Source: Alistipes sp. (GTDB lineage Bacteria > Bacteroidota > Bacteroidia > Bacteroidales > Rikenellaceae). From it: a stretch of DNA of 64,000 nt. The position numbers were made by a program, and so were the translations under genes. Under the pieces are notes generated by a model, which had not been told where the DNA came from, ran no database searches, and worked only from the letters and a program-made list of their open reading frames with translations. Below, piece by piece: positions 56,288-62,369 of this stretch (positions are counted from its first letter, which is position 1; each line of letters starts with the position of its first letter). The DNA lies in assembly GCA_017379015.1 (NCBI GenBank), contig JAFNXN010000004.1, positions 113,399-177,398 of the forward strand, in the 5' to 3' direction.

Positions 56288-56318
56288 TTTGCAGAATAAA
56301 AAAAATGGTGTACCTTTG
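56288..56318 (+). promoter_or_regulatory. promoter of tRNA-Gly
   Basis: TTTG at 56288-56291, 19 nt, TACCTTTG at 56311-56318: perfect consensus. It serves as an internal reference for the two orphan promoters with the same boxes. Confidence 0.85.
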
Positions 56319-56357
56319 CACTCGCAATCAGAAAGGTTGCAGAGTTCTAAACACAAT

Positions 56358-56430
56358 GCGGAAATAGCTCAGTTGGTAGAGCACAACCTTGCCAAGGTTG
56401 GGGTCGCGAGTTCGAGTCTCGTTTTCCGCT
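56358..56430 (+). tRNA. tRNA-Gly (anticodon GCC)
   Basis: A 73-nt cloverleaf: acceptor GCGGAAA with TTTCCGC, D arm GCTC...GAGC, anticodon stem CAACC/GGTTG around loop TTGCCAA (anticodon GCC), T arm GCGAG TTCGAGT CTCGT, discriminator T. CCA is not encoded. A 39-nt leader separates it from the promoter, and a terminator follows. Confidence 0.97.
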
Positions 56431-56595
56431 CAAAATGGAAGAGACAGCTTCAGGCTGTCTTTTTTCGTTTTGCACTGTCGGAAACGATGGCTCGCACATA
56501 GCGACCCCACTCGCCCCTTTCAGGGGTTGGGGGTGTAAATATAAGTTCGCGAGAAATCGCCCACAACGTGGGCTCGAGTCTCGTTTTCCGCTCAA
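56412..56595. repeat. 22-bp direct repeat of the tRNA-Gly 3' end (att-like)
   Basis: The last 19 nt of the tRNA plus three bases (56412-56433, starting TCGAGTCTCGTTTTCCGC) recur exactly at 56574-56595. The second copy is followed by its own hairpin plus T-run (GGATAGC/GCTATCC, 56606-56631), parallel to the tRNA terminator. An 11-bp inverted piece, AGCGGAAAACG, lies at 56707-56717. Duplicated tRNA 3' ends are classic integration scars. Confidence 0.75.
56442..56465 (+). terminator. terminator of tRNA-Gly
   Basis: AGACAGC (56442-56448) pairs with GCTGTCT (56454-56460), then T6. Confidence 0.9.
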
Positions 56596-56605
56596 CGCAC
56601 GAAGG

Positions 56606-56631
56606 ATAGCATAAGGCTATCCTTTTTTTGT
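56606..56631 (+). terminator. second hairpin with T run, after the repeat copy
   Basis: GGATAGC (from about 56606) pairs with GCTATCC about 5 nt later, followed by seven T. It has no gene directly in front. A further CCTCCCTT/AAGGGAGG hairpin lies at 56677-56696. Confidence 0.7.
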
Positions 56632-56719
56632 GCGTTTCGCGGAATAGTCCGCGACCATATAGACAATCCCTCCAAACCTCCCTTTGATAAGGGAGGCTTT
56701 GCTTGGAGCGGAAAACGGA

Positions 56720-57220
56720 TTATCCTAAAACATACACCGCCTTATCGCTGTACCTATCGAGGGTGAAGTGCAGGGTGCTGAGGGAGCTGGTGTTGTCGAA
56801 CTGCGTGAAGTAGATCTCGTTGGCGAGGTCGGCGGCGCCCCAATTGCGTTGTTGGGCGGAGTTCCAGCTATAGCGCGTGTAGCCACGAAACGAAATAAAC
56901 AGCAGATTTCCCTCGTCAAAAGCGGCTTGCAAGTGTGGTGGGATCTTCTTATAAAGCGCTCGGCCGAGCGCAAAAATAACAGGATGCTTGCATTCGAGTA
57001 GGTAATTCAAAATCTCTTTTTCGAGTGGGGAGTGAAAGCCGCTGATGACGACTTTGTCGGTTTGGCAGATGTCAGCAGCCCATTGCAGCGCCAATTGCGT
57101 GTCGTGTGGCGTTGCTTTCCGCGAAGCGAAGAATGCCACCAACTCCCTGTCGAGCAAGTCCTTATTTCCGGATAAGTCCATAAAAAAGCGCAGGCGCTGC
57201 ATTAACTTATCCCTTATCAA
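56720..57220 (-). CDS. DprA-like SLOG-fold protein
   Basis: 166 residues, no signal. LVAFFASRKATPHDTQLAL, then TDKVVISGFHSPLEKEIL, then CKHPVIFALGRALY and GNLLFISF follow the Rossmann-like DprA/Smf pattern, where the SGFHS segment replaces the SGGARG-type loop. Short stand-alone proteins of this sort occur in many Bacteroidetes. DprA loads RecA on incoming DNA; this truncated form lacks the SAM and winged-helix ends, so it may only bind nucleotides or nucleic acid. Function uncertain. Confidence 0.72.
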   Translation of the reverse strand: MIRDKLMQRLRFFMDLSGNKDLLDRELVAFFASRKATPHDTQLALQWAADICQTDKVVISGFHSPLEKEILNYLLECKHPVIFALGRALYKKIPPHLQAAFDEGNLLFISFRGYTRYSWNSAQQRNWGAADLANEIYFTQFDNTSSLSTLHFTLDRYSDKAVYVLG

Positions 57221-57559
57221 GGCCTTGGCTGCCCACTACAAGAATAAGCAACACAAACGCCCACGCAGGAAATATATCGCACACACCGAGCCAATCGGTG
57301 GTAAGGATATACAACCTAACGGGACATTTTGTTGCCGTTCTCCTTGTAGTTCTAAACCGCCAAGTTTTGATAAGGAAGAATCGTCAAAAAAATATCCAAT
57401 CAAATATGTGCGGCTCAACAGCAAAAGCCATAAGCCATTACAAAGATAAGCAAAAATTTACATAAACTCCGAATTTTGCAAAAGTTTCGTATCTTTGTGC
57501 GTTCCTCAGAAGGAGACGCCAGAAATTTCTGCAGCCCTCAAGAAGGATAATCTATCGTT
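57221..57559. other. gap between the DprA-like gene and the SMR gene
   Basis: 339 bp. Minus-strand TATCTTTG (plus CAAAGATA, 57441-57448) may start the DprA-like mRNA with a leader over 200 nt, which contains a small CACCGA/TCGGTG hairpin near 57287. Plus-strand TATCTTTG at 57491-57498 serves the SMR gene. No convincing ORF. Confidence 0.5.
57491..57532 (+). promoter_or_regulatory. SMR promoter and 12-bp palindrome
   Basis: TATCTTTG at 57491-57498 (TTTG 12 nt upstream at 57475-57478), followed within the leader by the perfect palindrome CAGAAATTTCTG at 57521-57532, 27 nt before the start codon, which could be an operator. Confidence 0.45.
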
Positions 57560-57883
57560 ATGAATTGGATTATTTTAATTATTGCAGGGCTCTGTGAGAC
57601 GGGCTTTGCATTCTGCCTCGGAAAAGGCAACCTCGCCACAGGCAATAAAGCCGTTATGTGGTACACTGCTTTCGCCATTCTTTGTCTGCTAAGCATGATG
57701 CTTCTTACCAAAGCCACCAAAACAATCCCACTAGGCACAGCCTACCCCGTTTGGACTGGTATCGGAGCCGTAGGTACCGTTATTATCGGCATTCTGGTTT
57801 TCAAGGAACCAACATCGTTTTGCCGCTTGTTCTTCGTGTTTACCCTCATAGCCTCGGTTATCGGTCTTAAAATCGTGCATTAA
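57560..57883 (+). CDS. small multidrug resistance (SMR) family exporter
   Basis: 107 residues with four transmembrane helices. The essential membrane Glu is E13 in AGLCETGFA, and the helix-3 signature AYPVWTGIGAVGT is present. SMR proteins are antiparallel dimers that exchange protons for cations. The WTGIGAVG segment is shared by Gdx (guanidinium) and Qac (lipophilic cation) types; the subtype was not settled. No guanidine riboswitch fits the short leader. A flavodoxin-like gene follows after 84 nt. Confidence 0.88.
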   Translation: MNWIILIIAGLCETGFAFCLGKGNLATGNKAVMWYTAFAILCLLSMMLLTKATKTIPLGTAYPVWTGIGAVGTVIIGILVFKEPTSFCRLFFVFTLIASVIGLKIVH

Positions 57884-57915
57884 CGAGAAATGGAGCATCA
57901 GTGTCGAAAAAATGT

Positions 57916-57923
57916 GTAACTTT
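57916..57923 (+). promoter_or_regulatory. -7 element upstream of the flavodoxin-like gene
   Basis: TAACTTTG, 44 nt before the start; no -33 box seen. Confidence 0.4.
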
Positions 57924-57967
57924 GATGTGGCATACATCTTGAACTATTCGGAATAAAACAGAGCGAT

Positions 57968-58600
57968 ATGAAAAAGATTGTGATTGTGGATGGTGGTCCA
58001 CGAAAGAATATGAACACGGCGCAGCTGTTGCAGCGATTTGCCGAGGGTGCAAAGTCGGTTGGCGAGGATGTTGAGGTAAAGAGCGTGCAACTCTACGACA
58101 TTGATTATAAGGGTTGTATGTCGTGTATGGCTTGCAAACTCAAAGGCAAGGCGTCTAATATCTGCCGCTTTCGAGATGCGCTCTCGCCCCTCTTGGACGA
58201 GATTGCCGAGGCAGACGGCTTGGTACTTGGCTCGCCCATCTATTTCGGAGAGGTTACAGGCAAGATGCGCGCCTTTTTGGAGCGTCTGGTGTTCCCGTGG
58301 CTCTCGTACAACGATTACAGTCTGACTGCTCCGAAACGTATGCCTGTGGTGCTTGTCGAGACGATGAACGGCACACCTGAGCGCAACAATAGCAACCATT
58401 TCGGCACAATGGAGTGGTGCCTCACAACGGCCCTCGGCGAGATAGAGCGCATCATCGGCTACAACACTTGCCAGGTGGCGAAATACGATAATTACGAACT
58501 CGGCAGTTTCTCCGAGGAGGCGAAGCACGCTTGGCGCGACGAGCATTGGGAGGAGGACTTGCAACGGGCGTACGATGCCGGTCGCAAGATGGCAGAGTGA
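57968..58600 (+). CDS. flavodoxin-fold NAD(P)H-dependent FMN reductase-like protein
   Basis: 210 residues. The first strand and phosphate loop read VIVDGGPRKNMNTAQLL; CMSCMACKLKG carries a Cys pair typical of iron-sulfur-flavoprotein-like reductases; GLVLGSPIYFGEVTGKMRAFLERL is the FMN-contact region. Members reduce quinones, azo dyes or metals; the substrate is unknown. The adjacent exporter may share a stress role, which is speculation. Confidence 0.88.
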   Translation: MKKIVIVDGGPRKNMNTAQLLQRFAEGAKSVGEDVEVKSVQLYDIDYKGCMSCMACKLKGKASNICRFRDALSPLLDEIAEADGLVLGSPIYFGEVTGKMRAFLERLVFPWLSYNDYSLTAPKRMPVVLVETMNGTPERNNSNHFGTMEWCLTTALGEIERIIGYNTCQVAKYDNYELGSFSEEAKHAWRDEHWEEDLQRAYDAGRKMAE

Positions 58601-58844
58601 GAGTGAATAAAAAGTCTATTTTGTCGTTCTTTGTTGTGATAAGGTGTCATCTACTTCCGCTAGCGAATTATCTCATCAATGGGCGGTACGCCTAAGTACA
58701 GCCCATCGCCTCGAAATTCGCCGAGCGTTGTATCTAGCACCTTCTAACAACAAACATGCTTGCCCTTAAAATGCTCATTTACGCCTAAGTAAACCCCGCT
58801 TTATCGGGCATCGCAGGCCTAAAACTACCTCTTTTTATTCACTC
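58601..58844. repeat. 244-bp palindromic element with 14-bp terminal inverted repeats
   Basis: GAGTGAATAAAAAG (58601-58614) is perfectly inverted at 58831-58844. Nested inside are TTTGTTGTGATAAGGTG with its near-complement about 120 nt later, and a hairpin closing ATGGGC/GCCCAT. No coding frame. The layout is like a MITE or another small non-autonomous palindromic element; it directly follows the flavodoxin-like stop codon. The gap to 58964 holds, in addition, the hairpin-plus-repeat described separately. Confidence 0.6.
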
Positions 58845-58854
58845 CAGACGAAAT

Positions 58855-58925
58855 GGGGATGACAAATTTACTTTTAGCCATCCCCAGTAGTGAGTTAAAG
58901 TGTGTAGGCAGTTAGTTCTGCGAGG
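58855..58925. repeat. hairpin plus 40-nt repeat, copy 1
   Basis: Hairpin GGGGATG (58855-58861) with CATCCCC (58879-58885), directly followed by the 40-nt element AGTAGTGAG...TTCTGCGAGG (58886-58925). Copy 2 lies at 60328-60397. Confidence 0.65.
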
Positions 58926-58964
58926 GGGTGGGGGCGGTTATTATTACAAGAGGATATGTCGCAC

Positions 58965-59714
58965 TTACTCGGTAGGCGGCACATCGAAGTCAATCTGATC
59001 GACGGTGAGTACCGTAACCTGCTGCCCGTTGTATAGCCCTGAGCACTCGGCATCGAGCAGGCGACCCTCGCTTTTCGAGAAACGAGCAACGATCCCGACC
59101 TTGTCGCCCCTAGTGCTGACTATGATCATATCGTCCTCATCTCGGAATTTTAGCAGTATACCCGTTAATAAAGCGTACTCCTTCAAATTATCTATCGTAG
59201 CGAGCGGAGTGAGGTCGATTCCTCCGTGGGGATGTTCGAGTACCAATTGTCCGTTCTGGTAGCGTCGATAACTCTCTCCGTCATAGAGTTCCATAGTACG
59301 AGCCTTGTCCTGCCATTTGATAGCCATTTTGACTTTCGACTCCTCTTTGCGAATCTCAACGGTGCCCTGAATTTGCGTGCCATCGAAATCAATATCATAG
59401 AGTTCCTCCTGTGAACTCTTGTTTTCGGTAACATTTGCGGTAAATCGAACTAGGCAGTTATCCGATTCGAGCAGTTGAGTCAACGCTCGCTCAACAACAT
59501 CGCGGGCGGTGCTGGTCTGCACTCCGCTAATGCCGATGACGACTACTACTGCAACCATAGCGGCAACGGCACTAATGCGTAATGCCAGCCGGAGCGGGCT
59601 TCGGCGCGATGCGGGGGCTTTGAATTCGAGTGAGGTGGTGGGGGCAAAACGCGGAGTGAGAAGATTCACAACGCGAATGTCCGAAAGATTGTCTAAATTG
59701 TTGTTAGTCTTCAT
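58965..59714 (-). CDS. membrane anti-sigma-like protein with LolA-like periplasmic domain
   Basis: 249 residues. A cytoplasmic N-terminus of about 45 residues, one transmembrane helix (about 46-65), then a beta-rich periplasmic domain with YDIDFDGTQIQGTVEIRKEE, similar in rhythm to LolA/RseB folds that sense lipids or misfolded proteins. It begins 24 nt after an ECF sigma gene, the normal arrangement for a cognate anti-sigma factor. The short cytoplasmic part would hold the sigma factor. The signal is not visible. Confidence 0.75.
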   Translation of the reverse strand: MKTNNNLDNLSDIRVVNLLTPRFAPTTSLEFKAPASRRSPLRLALRISAVAAMVAVVVVIGISGVQTSTARDVVERALTQLLESDNCLVRFTANVTENKSSQEELYDIDFDGTQIQGTVEIRKEESKVKMAIKWQDKARTMELYDGESYRRYQNGQLVLEHPHGGIDLTPLATIDNLKEYALLTGILLKFRDEDDMIIVSTRGDKVGIVARFSKSEGRLLDAECSGLYNGQQVTVLTVDQIDFDVPPTE

Positions 59715-59738
59715 AATGTTGGTCTTTTTTACTGTGAG

Positions 59739-60203
59739 TTAAATCAGCCCACGTTTTTCGAGGGCTTCGCGCAACTTGTCAATGCCATAGCGAAAACGTG
59801 ATTTGGCCGTTGTGAGAGGAATGTTGCAAATCGAGGCAATCTCGTCAAATTGACGACCGCCATAGATTCGCAATCGGATCACTTCGCTCTGCTCATCGGG
59901 TAGGAGCGCCATCAATCGTTCGATCAATCGAAACTCTTGTTCGAAATCTTTCGGAGCGAGGTCGTCGCTACTCAATGTATCTAGCGTTTCGGTGGTCGCG
60001 AACTGTCGTCGAGAGCGTAAAACGGAGGTGCAACTATTTGTCAATGACCGATAAACATAGCCTTTCAGGTCTTCAATCTCGGCAAGTCGTGCGCCTTGTT
60101 TCGAGAGCCGCAGGTAGAGGTCTTGCACAACGTCGTCGGCTTCGGTGGCAGACCCCAACCGATAGCAGGCGTATCGAAACAGATGGCCGCGCTCGGACTG
60201 CAT
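59739..60203 (-). CDS. ECF-type RNA polymerase sigma factor
   Basis: 154 residues. Region 2 is LFRYACYRLGSATEADDVVQ with DLYLRL; region 4 is LPDEQSEVIRLRIYGGRQFD followed by the helix-turn-helix LTTAKSRFRYGIDKLREAL. The start is uncertain: the ATG at 60203 is the first in frame, but the codons just upstream (KQLTRLAEL) also look like sigma-factor sequence and run into a stop at 60236 without a start codon. An out-of-frame ATG at 60237 opens a ten-codon ORF ending 4 nt before 60203. Confidence 0.88.
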   Translation of the reverse strand: MQSERGHLFRYACYRLGSATEADDVVQDLYLRLSKQGARLAEIEDLKGYVYRSLTNSCTSVLRSRRQFATTETLDTLSSDDLAPKDFEQEFRLIERLMALLPDEQSEVIRLRIYGGRQFDEIASICNIPLTTAKSRFRYGIDKLREALEKRGLI

Positions 60204-60207
60204 TAGC

Positions 60208-60237
60208 TCAGCGAGGCGGGTGAGTTGTTTGTTTCAT
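60208..60237 (-). CDS. possible leader mini-ORF of the sigma gene
   Basis: ATG at 60237 reads MKQTTHPPR and stops at 60208, four bases before the sigma start; TGAGCTAATG spans stop and restart. It could couple translation, or be the true N-terminus broken by a one-base frameshift. Very small, so only a suggestion. Confidence 0.3.
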   Translation of the reverse strand: MKQTTHPPR

Positions 60238-60327
60238 AATCTGTTTTCGTTTGTTGGAAACGCGCTTCCGAATATATAACGCTCAATGTTTGAAAAAGAC
60301 TTAACATGCTCGCAAAAATACTAAAAA

Positions 60328-60397
60328 GGTAATCGGTAGCACCAACCACCGATTTCCAATAGTGAGTTTGAGTGTGTAGGTGGTGAGTTCTGCGAGG
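60328..60397. repeat. hairpin plus 40-nt repeat, copy 2
   Basis: Hairpin GGTAATCGGT (60328-60337) with ACCGATTTCC (60348-60357), then the 40-nt element at 60358-60397, 34 of 40 identical to copy 1. The stems differ in sequence between copies but sit at the same place. A minus-strand -7 element (CAAAAATA on plus, 60313-60320) for the sigma gene lies just beside it. Confidence 0.65.
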
Positions 60398-60537
60398 AGA
60401 TAGGCGAGGGCACGCTCGACGACCTTATGCAGAATGGCGTTTATACCCCTCGGAAGAGGAGAGTGTAAGCCACTAAGCCCGCCTGAGCATTTGTGTTCGG
60501 CGGGCTATTTTATCACCAAATCGCCACGATTTTTGCC
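60398..60537. other. gap with a GC-rich hairpin
   Basis: No gene. GCCCGCC (about 60478-60484) pairs with GGCGGGC (about 60500-60506), followed on plus by TATTTTATC, which could terminate plus-strand transcription entering from the repeat. Confidence 0.45.
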
Positions 60538-60584
60538 TATAATTTGCCAAATCTCGATTTTTTAATGCGATTTGGCAAATTATA
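60538..60584. promoter_or_regulatory. 16-bp perfect inverted repeat upstream of the AAA ATPase gene
   Basis: TATAATTTGCCAAATC (60538-60553) is repeated as its exact complement at 60569-60584 with a 15-nt spacer. The -7 element TATATTTG (60599-60606) starts 14 nt downstream. An operator for a dimeric regulator, or a hairpin that stops read-through, are both possible. Confidence 0.6.
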
Positions 60585-60627
60585 ATGATTTTTTGTATTA
60601 TATTTGCAGTAGCTAAAAGTAAAAGTT

Positions 60628-62043
60628 ATGATAATCGGGAGAAAAGAGGAACAGCAGATATTGCATTCGGCAGTTCAATCGGAGAACTCGGAGTTTGTTG
60701 CAGTGTATGGTCGTAGGCGTGTGGGTAAGACATATCTTATTCGCGAGACTTTCGGCTACAAGTTTACATTCCAACACACTGGTTTAGCAAAGGGTAATAC
60801 CAAGGAACAGCTATTTAGTTTTGCCATATCACTTCGTGATGCTGGATATGACGACTGCCCTATACCGAAATCGTGGTTGGAGGCATTTAGTCTGCTTTCT
60901 ACATATTTGAAGAACTCAACAGACGAGAAGAAGATTGTATTTTTGGATGAGCTGCCCTGGATGGATACCCCTCGCTCCAACTTTATCTCAGCTTTTGAGC
61001 ACTTTTGGAATGGTTGGGCATCGGCACGCAAAGACATTGTTTTGATTATCTGCGGCTCTGCAACATCATGGATTATCAATAAGGTGATTAACGATCACGG
61101 AGGCCTTCACAATCGAGTCACCAAGCAAATCGCACTGCAACCATTCACACTGAAAGAGTGTGAGATGTTTGCCGAAAGCAAGGGGCTTGAAATGAGTAGA
61201 TATCAACTCGCAGAGTGCTATATGGTATTTGGAGGTATTCCATACTATTGGAGCCTGCTGGAAAAAGGTTTGAGCCTGTCTCAAAATATAGACAAGATCA
61301 TCTTTGCCAAGAATGGTAAGTTATCAAACGAGTTTAATCAACTCTATGCTTCGCTATTCAAATCGCCAGAGCAGTATATAGATATTGTAACCGCACTGGG
61401 TAAGAAAAAGGTTGGTATGACTCGAGAGGAGATAATAGTTGCCATTAACAAGTATAGTAACGGCGCATTAAGTAAGGTTCTGGACGAACTCGAGTATTGT
61501 GGATTTATCCGTAAGTATAACGGCTTTGATAAGAAAAGCAAGCAGGCTATTTATCAGCTTATTGATAGCTATACGCTCTTTTACTTTAAGTTTATCCAGC
61601 AAAACGAGAATAACGATGAGCATTTCTGGTCAGCGTCCATAGACTCGGCAATGCATCGTGCTTGGAGCGGTCTGGCTTTTGAGCGTTTATGTATGGCTCA
61701 CACGCAGCAAATAAAGGCAGCTTTGGGCATTGCAGGAGTGTTGAGTAATGTATATTCGTGGCGTAAAGAGGCTGATGAGATGAGCGATGGAGCACAGATT
61801 GATTTGCTTATCGATAGAAAAGACCAGGTCATCAATTTGTGTGAGATGAAATACTCTTTATCGGAGTATGCCATCGACGCAGAATACGAACAAAAACTCC
61901 GAAATAAGAAGTCGGTATTTATCGACACAACCAATACCCGAAAGGCGGTGCATTTAACTATGGTAACTACATTTGGTATTAAAGCAAACGCCCATTCTGG
62001 AATAGTTCAAAATGAGATAACCTTGGAGGATTTGTTCTCATAG
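60628..62043 (+). CDS. AAA ATPase with winged helix and DUF234/PD-(D/E)XK-like end
   Basis: 471 residues. Walker A VYGRRRVGKTYLI (27-39), Walker B KKIVFLDELPWMD (101-113), sensor region ICGSATSWI; a winged-helix region near 265-320; and a C-terminal DUF234 part with AQIDLLIDRKDQVINLCEMK, whose Asp and Glu-x-Lys match the PD-(D/E)XK nuclease core. This is the COG1672-type ATPase family, common on mobile or accessory DNA. Biological role unknown; a defence or stress function is inference. Own promoter and terminator. Confidence 0.88.
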   Translation: MIIGRKEEQQILHSAVQSENSEFVAVYGRRRVGKTYLIRETFGYKFTFQHTGLAKGNTKEQLFSFAISLRDAGYDDCPIPKSWLEAFSLLSTYLKNSTDEKKIVFLDELPWMDTPRSNFISAFEHFWNGWASARKDIVLIICGSATSWIINKVINDHGGLHNRVTKQIALQPFTLKECEMFAESKGLEMSRYQLAECYMVFGGIPYYWSLLEKGLSLSQNIDKIIFAKNGKLSNEFNQLYASLFKSPEQYIDIVTALGKKKVGMTREEIIVAINKYSNGALSKVLDELEYCGFIRKYNGFDKKSKQAIYQLIDSYTLFYFKFIQQNENNDEHFWSASIDSAMHRAWSGLAFERLCMAHTQQIKAALGIAGVLSNVYSWRKEADEMSDGAQIDLLIDRKDQVINLCEMKYSLSEYAIDAEYEQKLRNKKSVFIDTTNTRKAVHLTMVTTFGIKANAHSGIVQNEITLEDLFS

Positions 62044-62072
62044 AAAGACTTATCACACTAAACCACAAACAG

Positions 62073-62118
62073 CCTCAAAAGCGAACGCATTTTCGGTGTT
62101 TACTTTTGAGGTTTTTTA
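62073..62118 (+). terminator. intrinsic terminator of the AAA ATPase gene
   Basis: CCTCAAAAG (62073-62081) pairs with CTTTTGAGG (62103-62111), then T6. Confidence 0.85.
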
Positions 62119-62301
62119 GTCGCCTAAATATGGATGAACAGACTATTTTTCAAACTAATTTTCAGTTATAATTTGCAAGTTAAATAAAATTCATTACCTT
62201 TGTATAAGTAACTACAGTACAGAAATTTAAGGGGGACAGTGGCAGTATTTTCCGTACTGTAAAAACGGTCAAAACTGTTACTTAGTAACTCAAAAGTAAA
62301 C
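62098..62301. repeat. 13-bp inverted repeat pair around the candidate RNA
   Basis: GTTTACTTTTGAG (62098-62110) is exactly inverted at 62289-62301. The left copy overlaps the ATPase terminator. It could be the ends of a 204-bp element or part of RNA folding. Confidence 0.45.
62172..62202 (+). promoter_or_regulatory. orphan consensus promoter
   Basis: TTTG at 62172-62175, 19 nt, TACCTTTG at 62195-62202, identical in boxes and spacing to the tRNA-Gly promoter. The next plus-strand gene is almost 900 bp away. Confidence 0.75.
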
Positions 62302-62328
62302 CTAAAAAATCGCAAGATTTTCTGTCCC
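62205..62328 (+). ncRNA. candidate structured RNA with pseudoknot potential
   Basis: Begins 3 nt after a perfect promoter. P1 TAAGTAAC (62205-62212) with GTTACTTA (62277-62284); P2 TACAGTAC (62213-62220) with GTACTGTA (62254-62261), directly stacked on P1. The P2 loop holds GGGACAG (62233-62239), complementary to CTGTCCC (62322-62328), so a pseudoknot is possible. AAAATC-GCAA-GATTTT (62306-62321) is a GNRA-capped hairpin touching that arm. GTTAC-TTA-GTAAC (62277-62289) offers a competing local hairpin. No ORF and no recognised family; the 3' end is not marked by a terminator. Confidence 0.55.
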
Positions 62329-62369
62329 AAAATGATGGGCGAACACAGGTTAAACTCTCGTTTTATCTT

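Noticed and set aside
56277-56595. Short frames across the tRNA, one on each strand
   Set aside because: They translate tRNA sequence, a well-known source of false proteins.
57499-57559. Guanidine riboswitch in the SMR leader
   Set aside because: The leader is only about 55 nt and lacks paired ACGR-loop hairpins or the ykkC core.
60405-60470. Coding-like fragment reading EGTLDDLMQNGVY
   Set aside because: Only about 20 codons, stops directly upstream and no recognised parent; too little to call a pseudogene.
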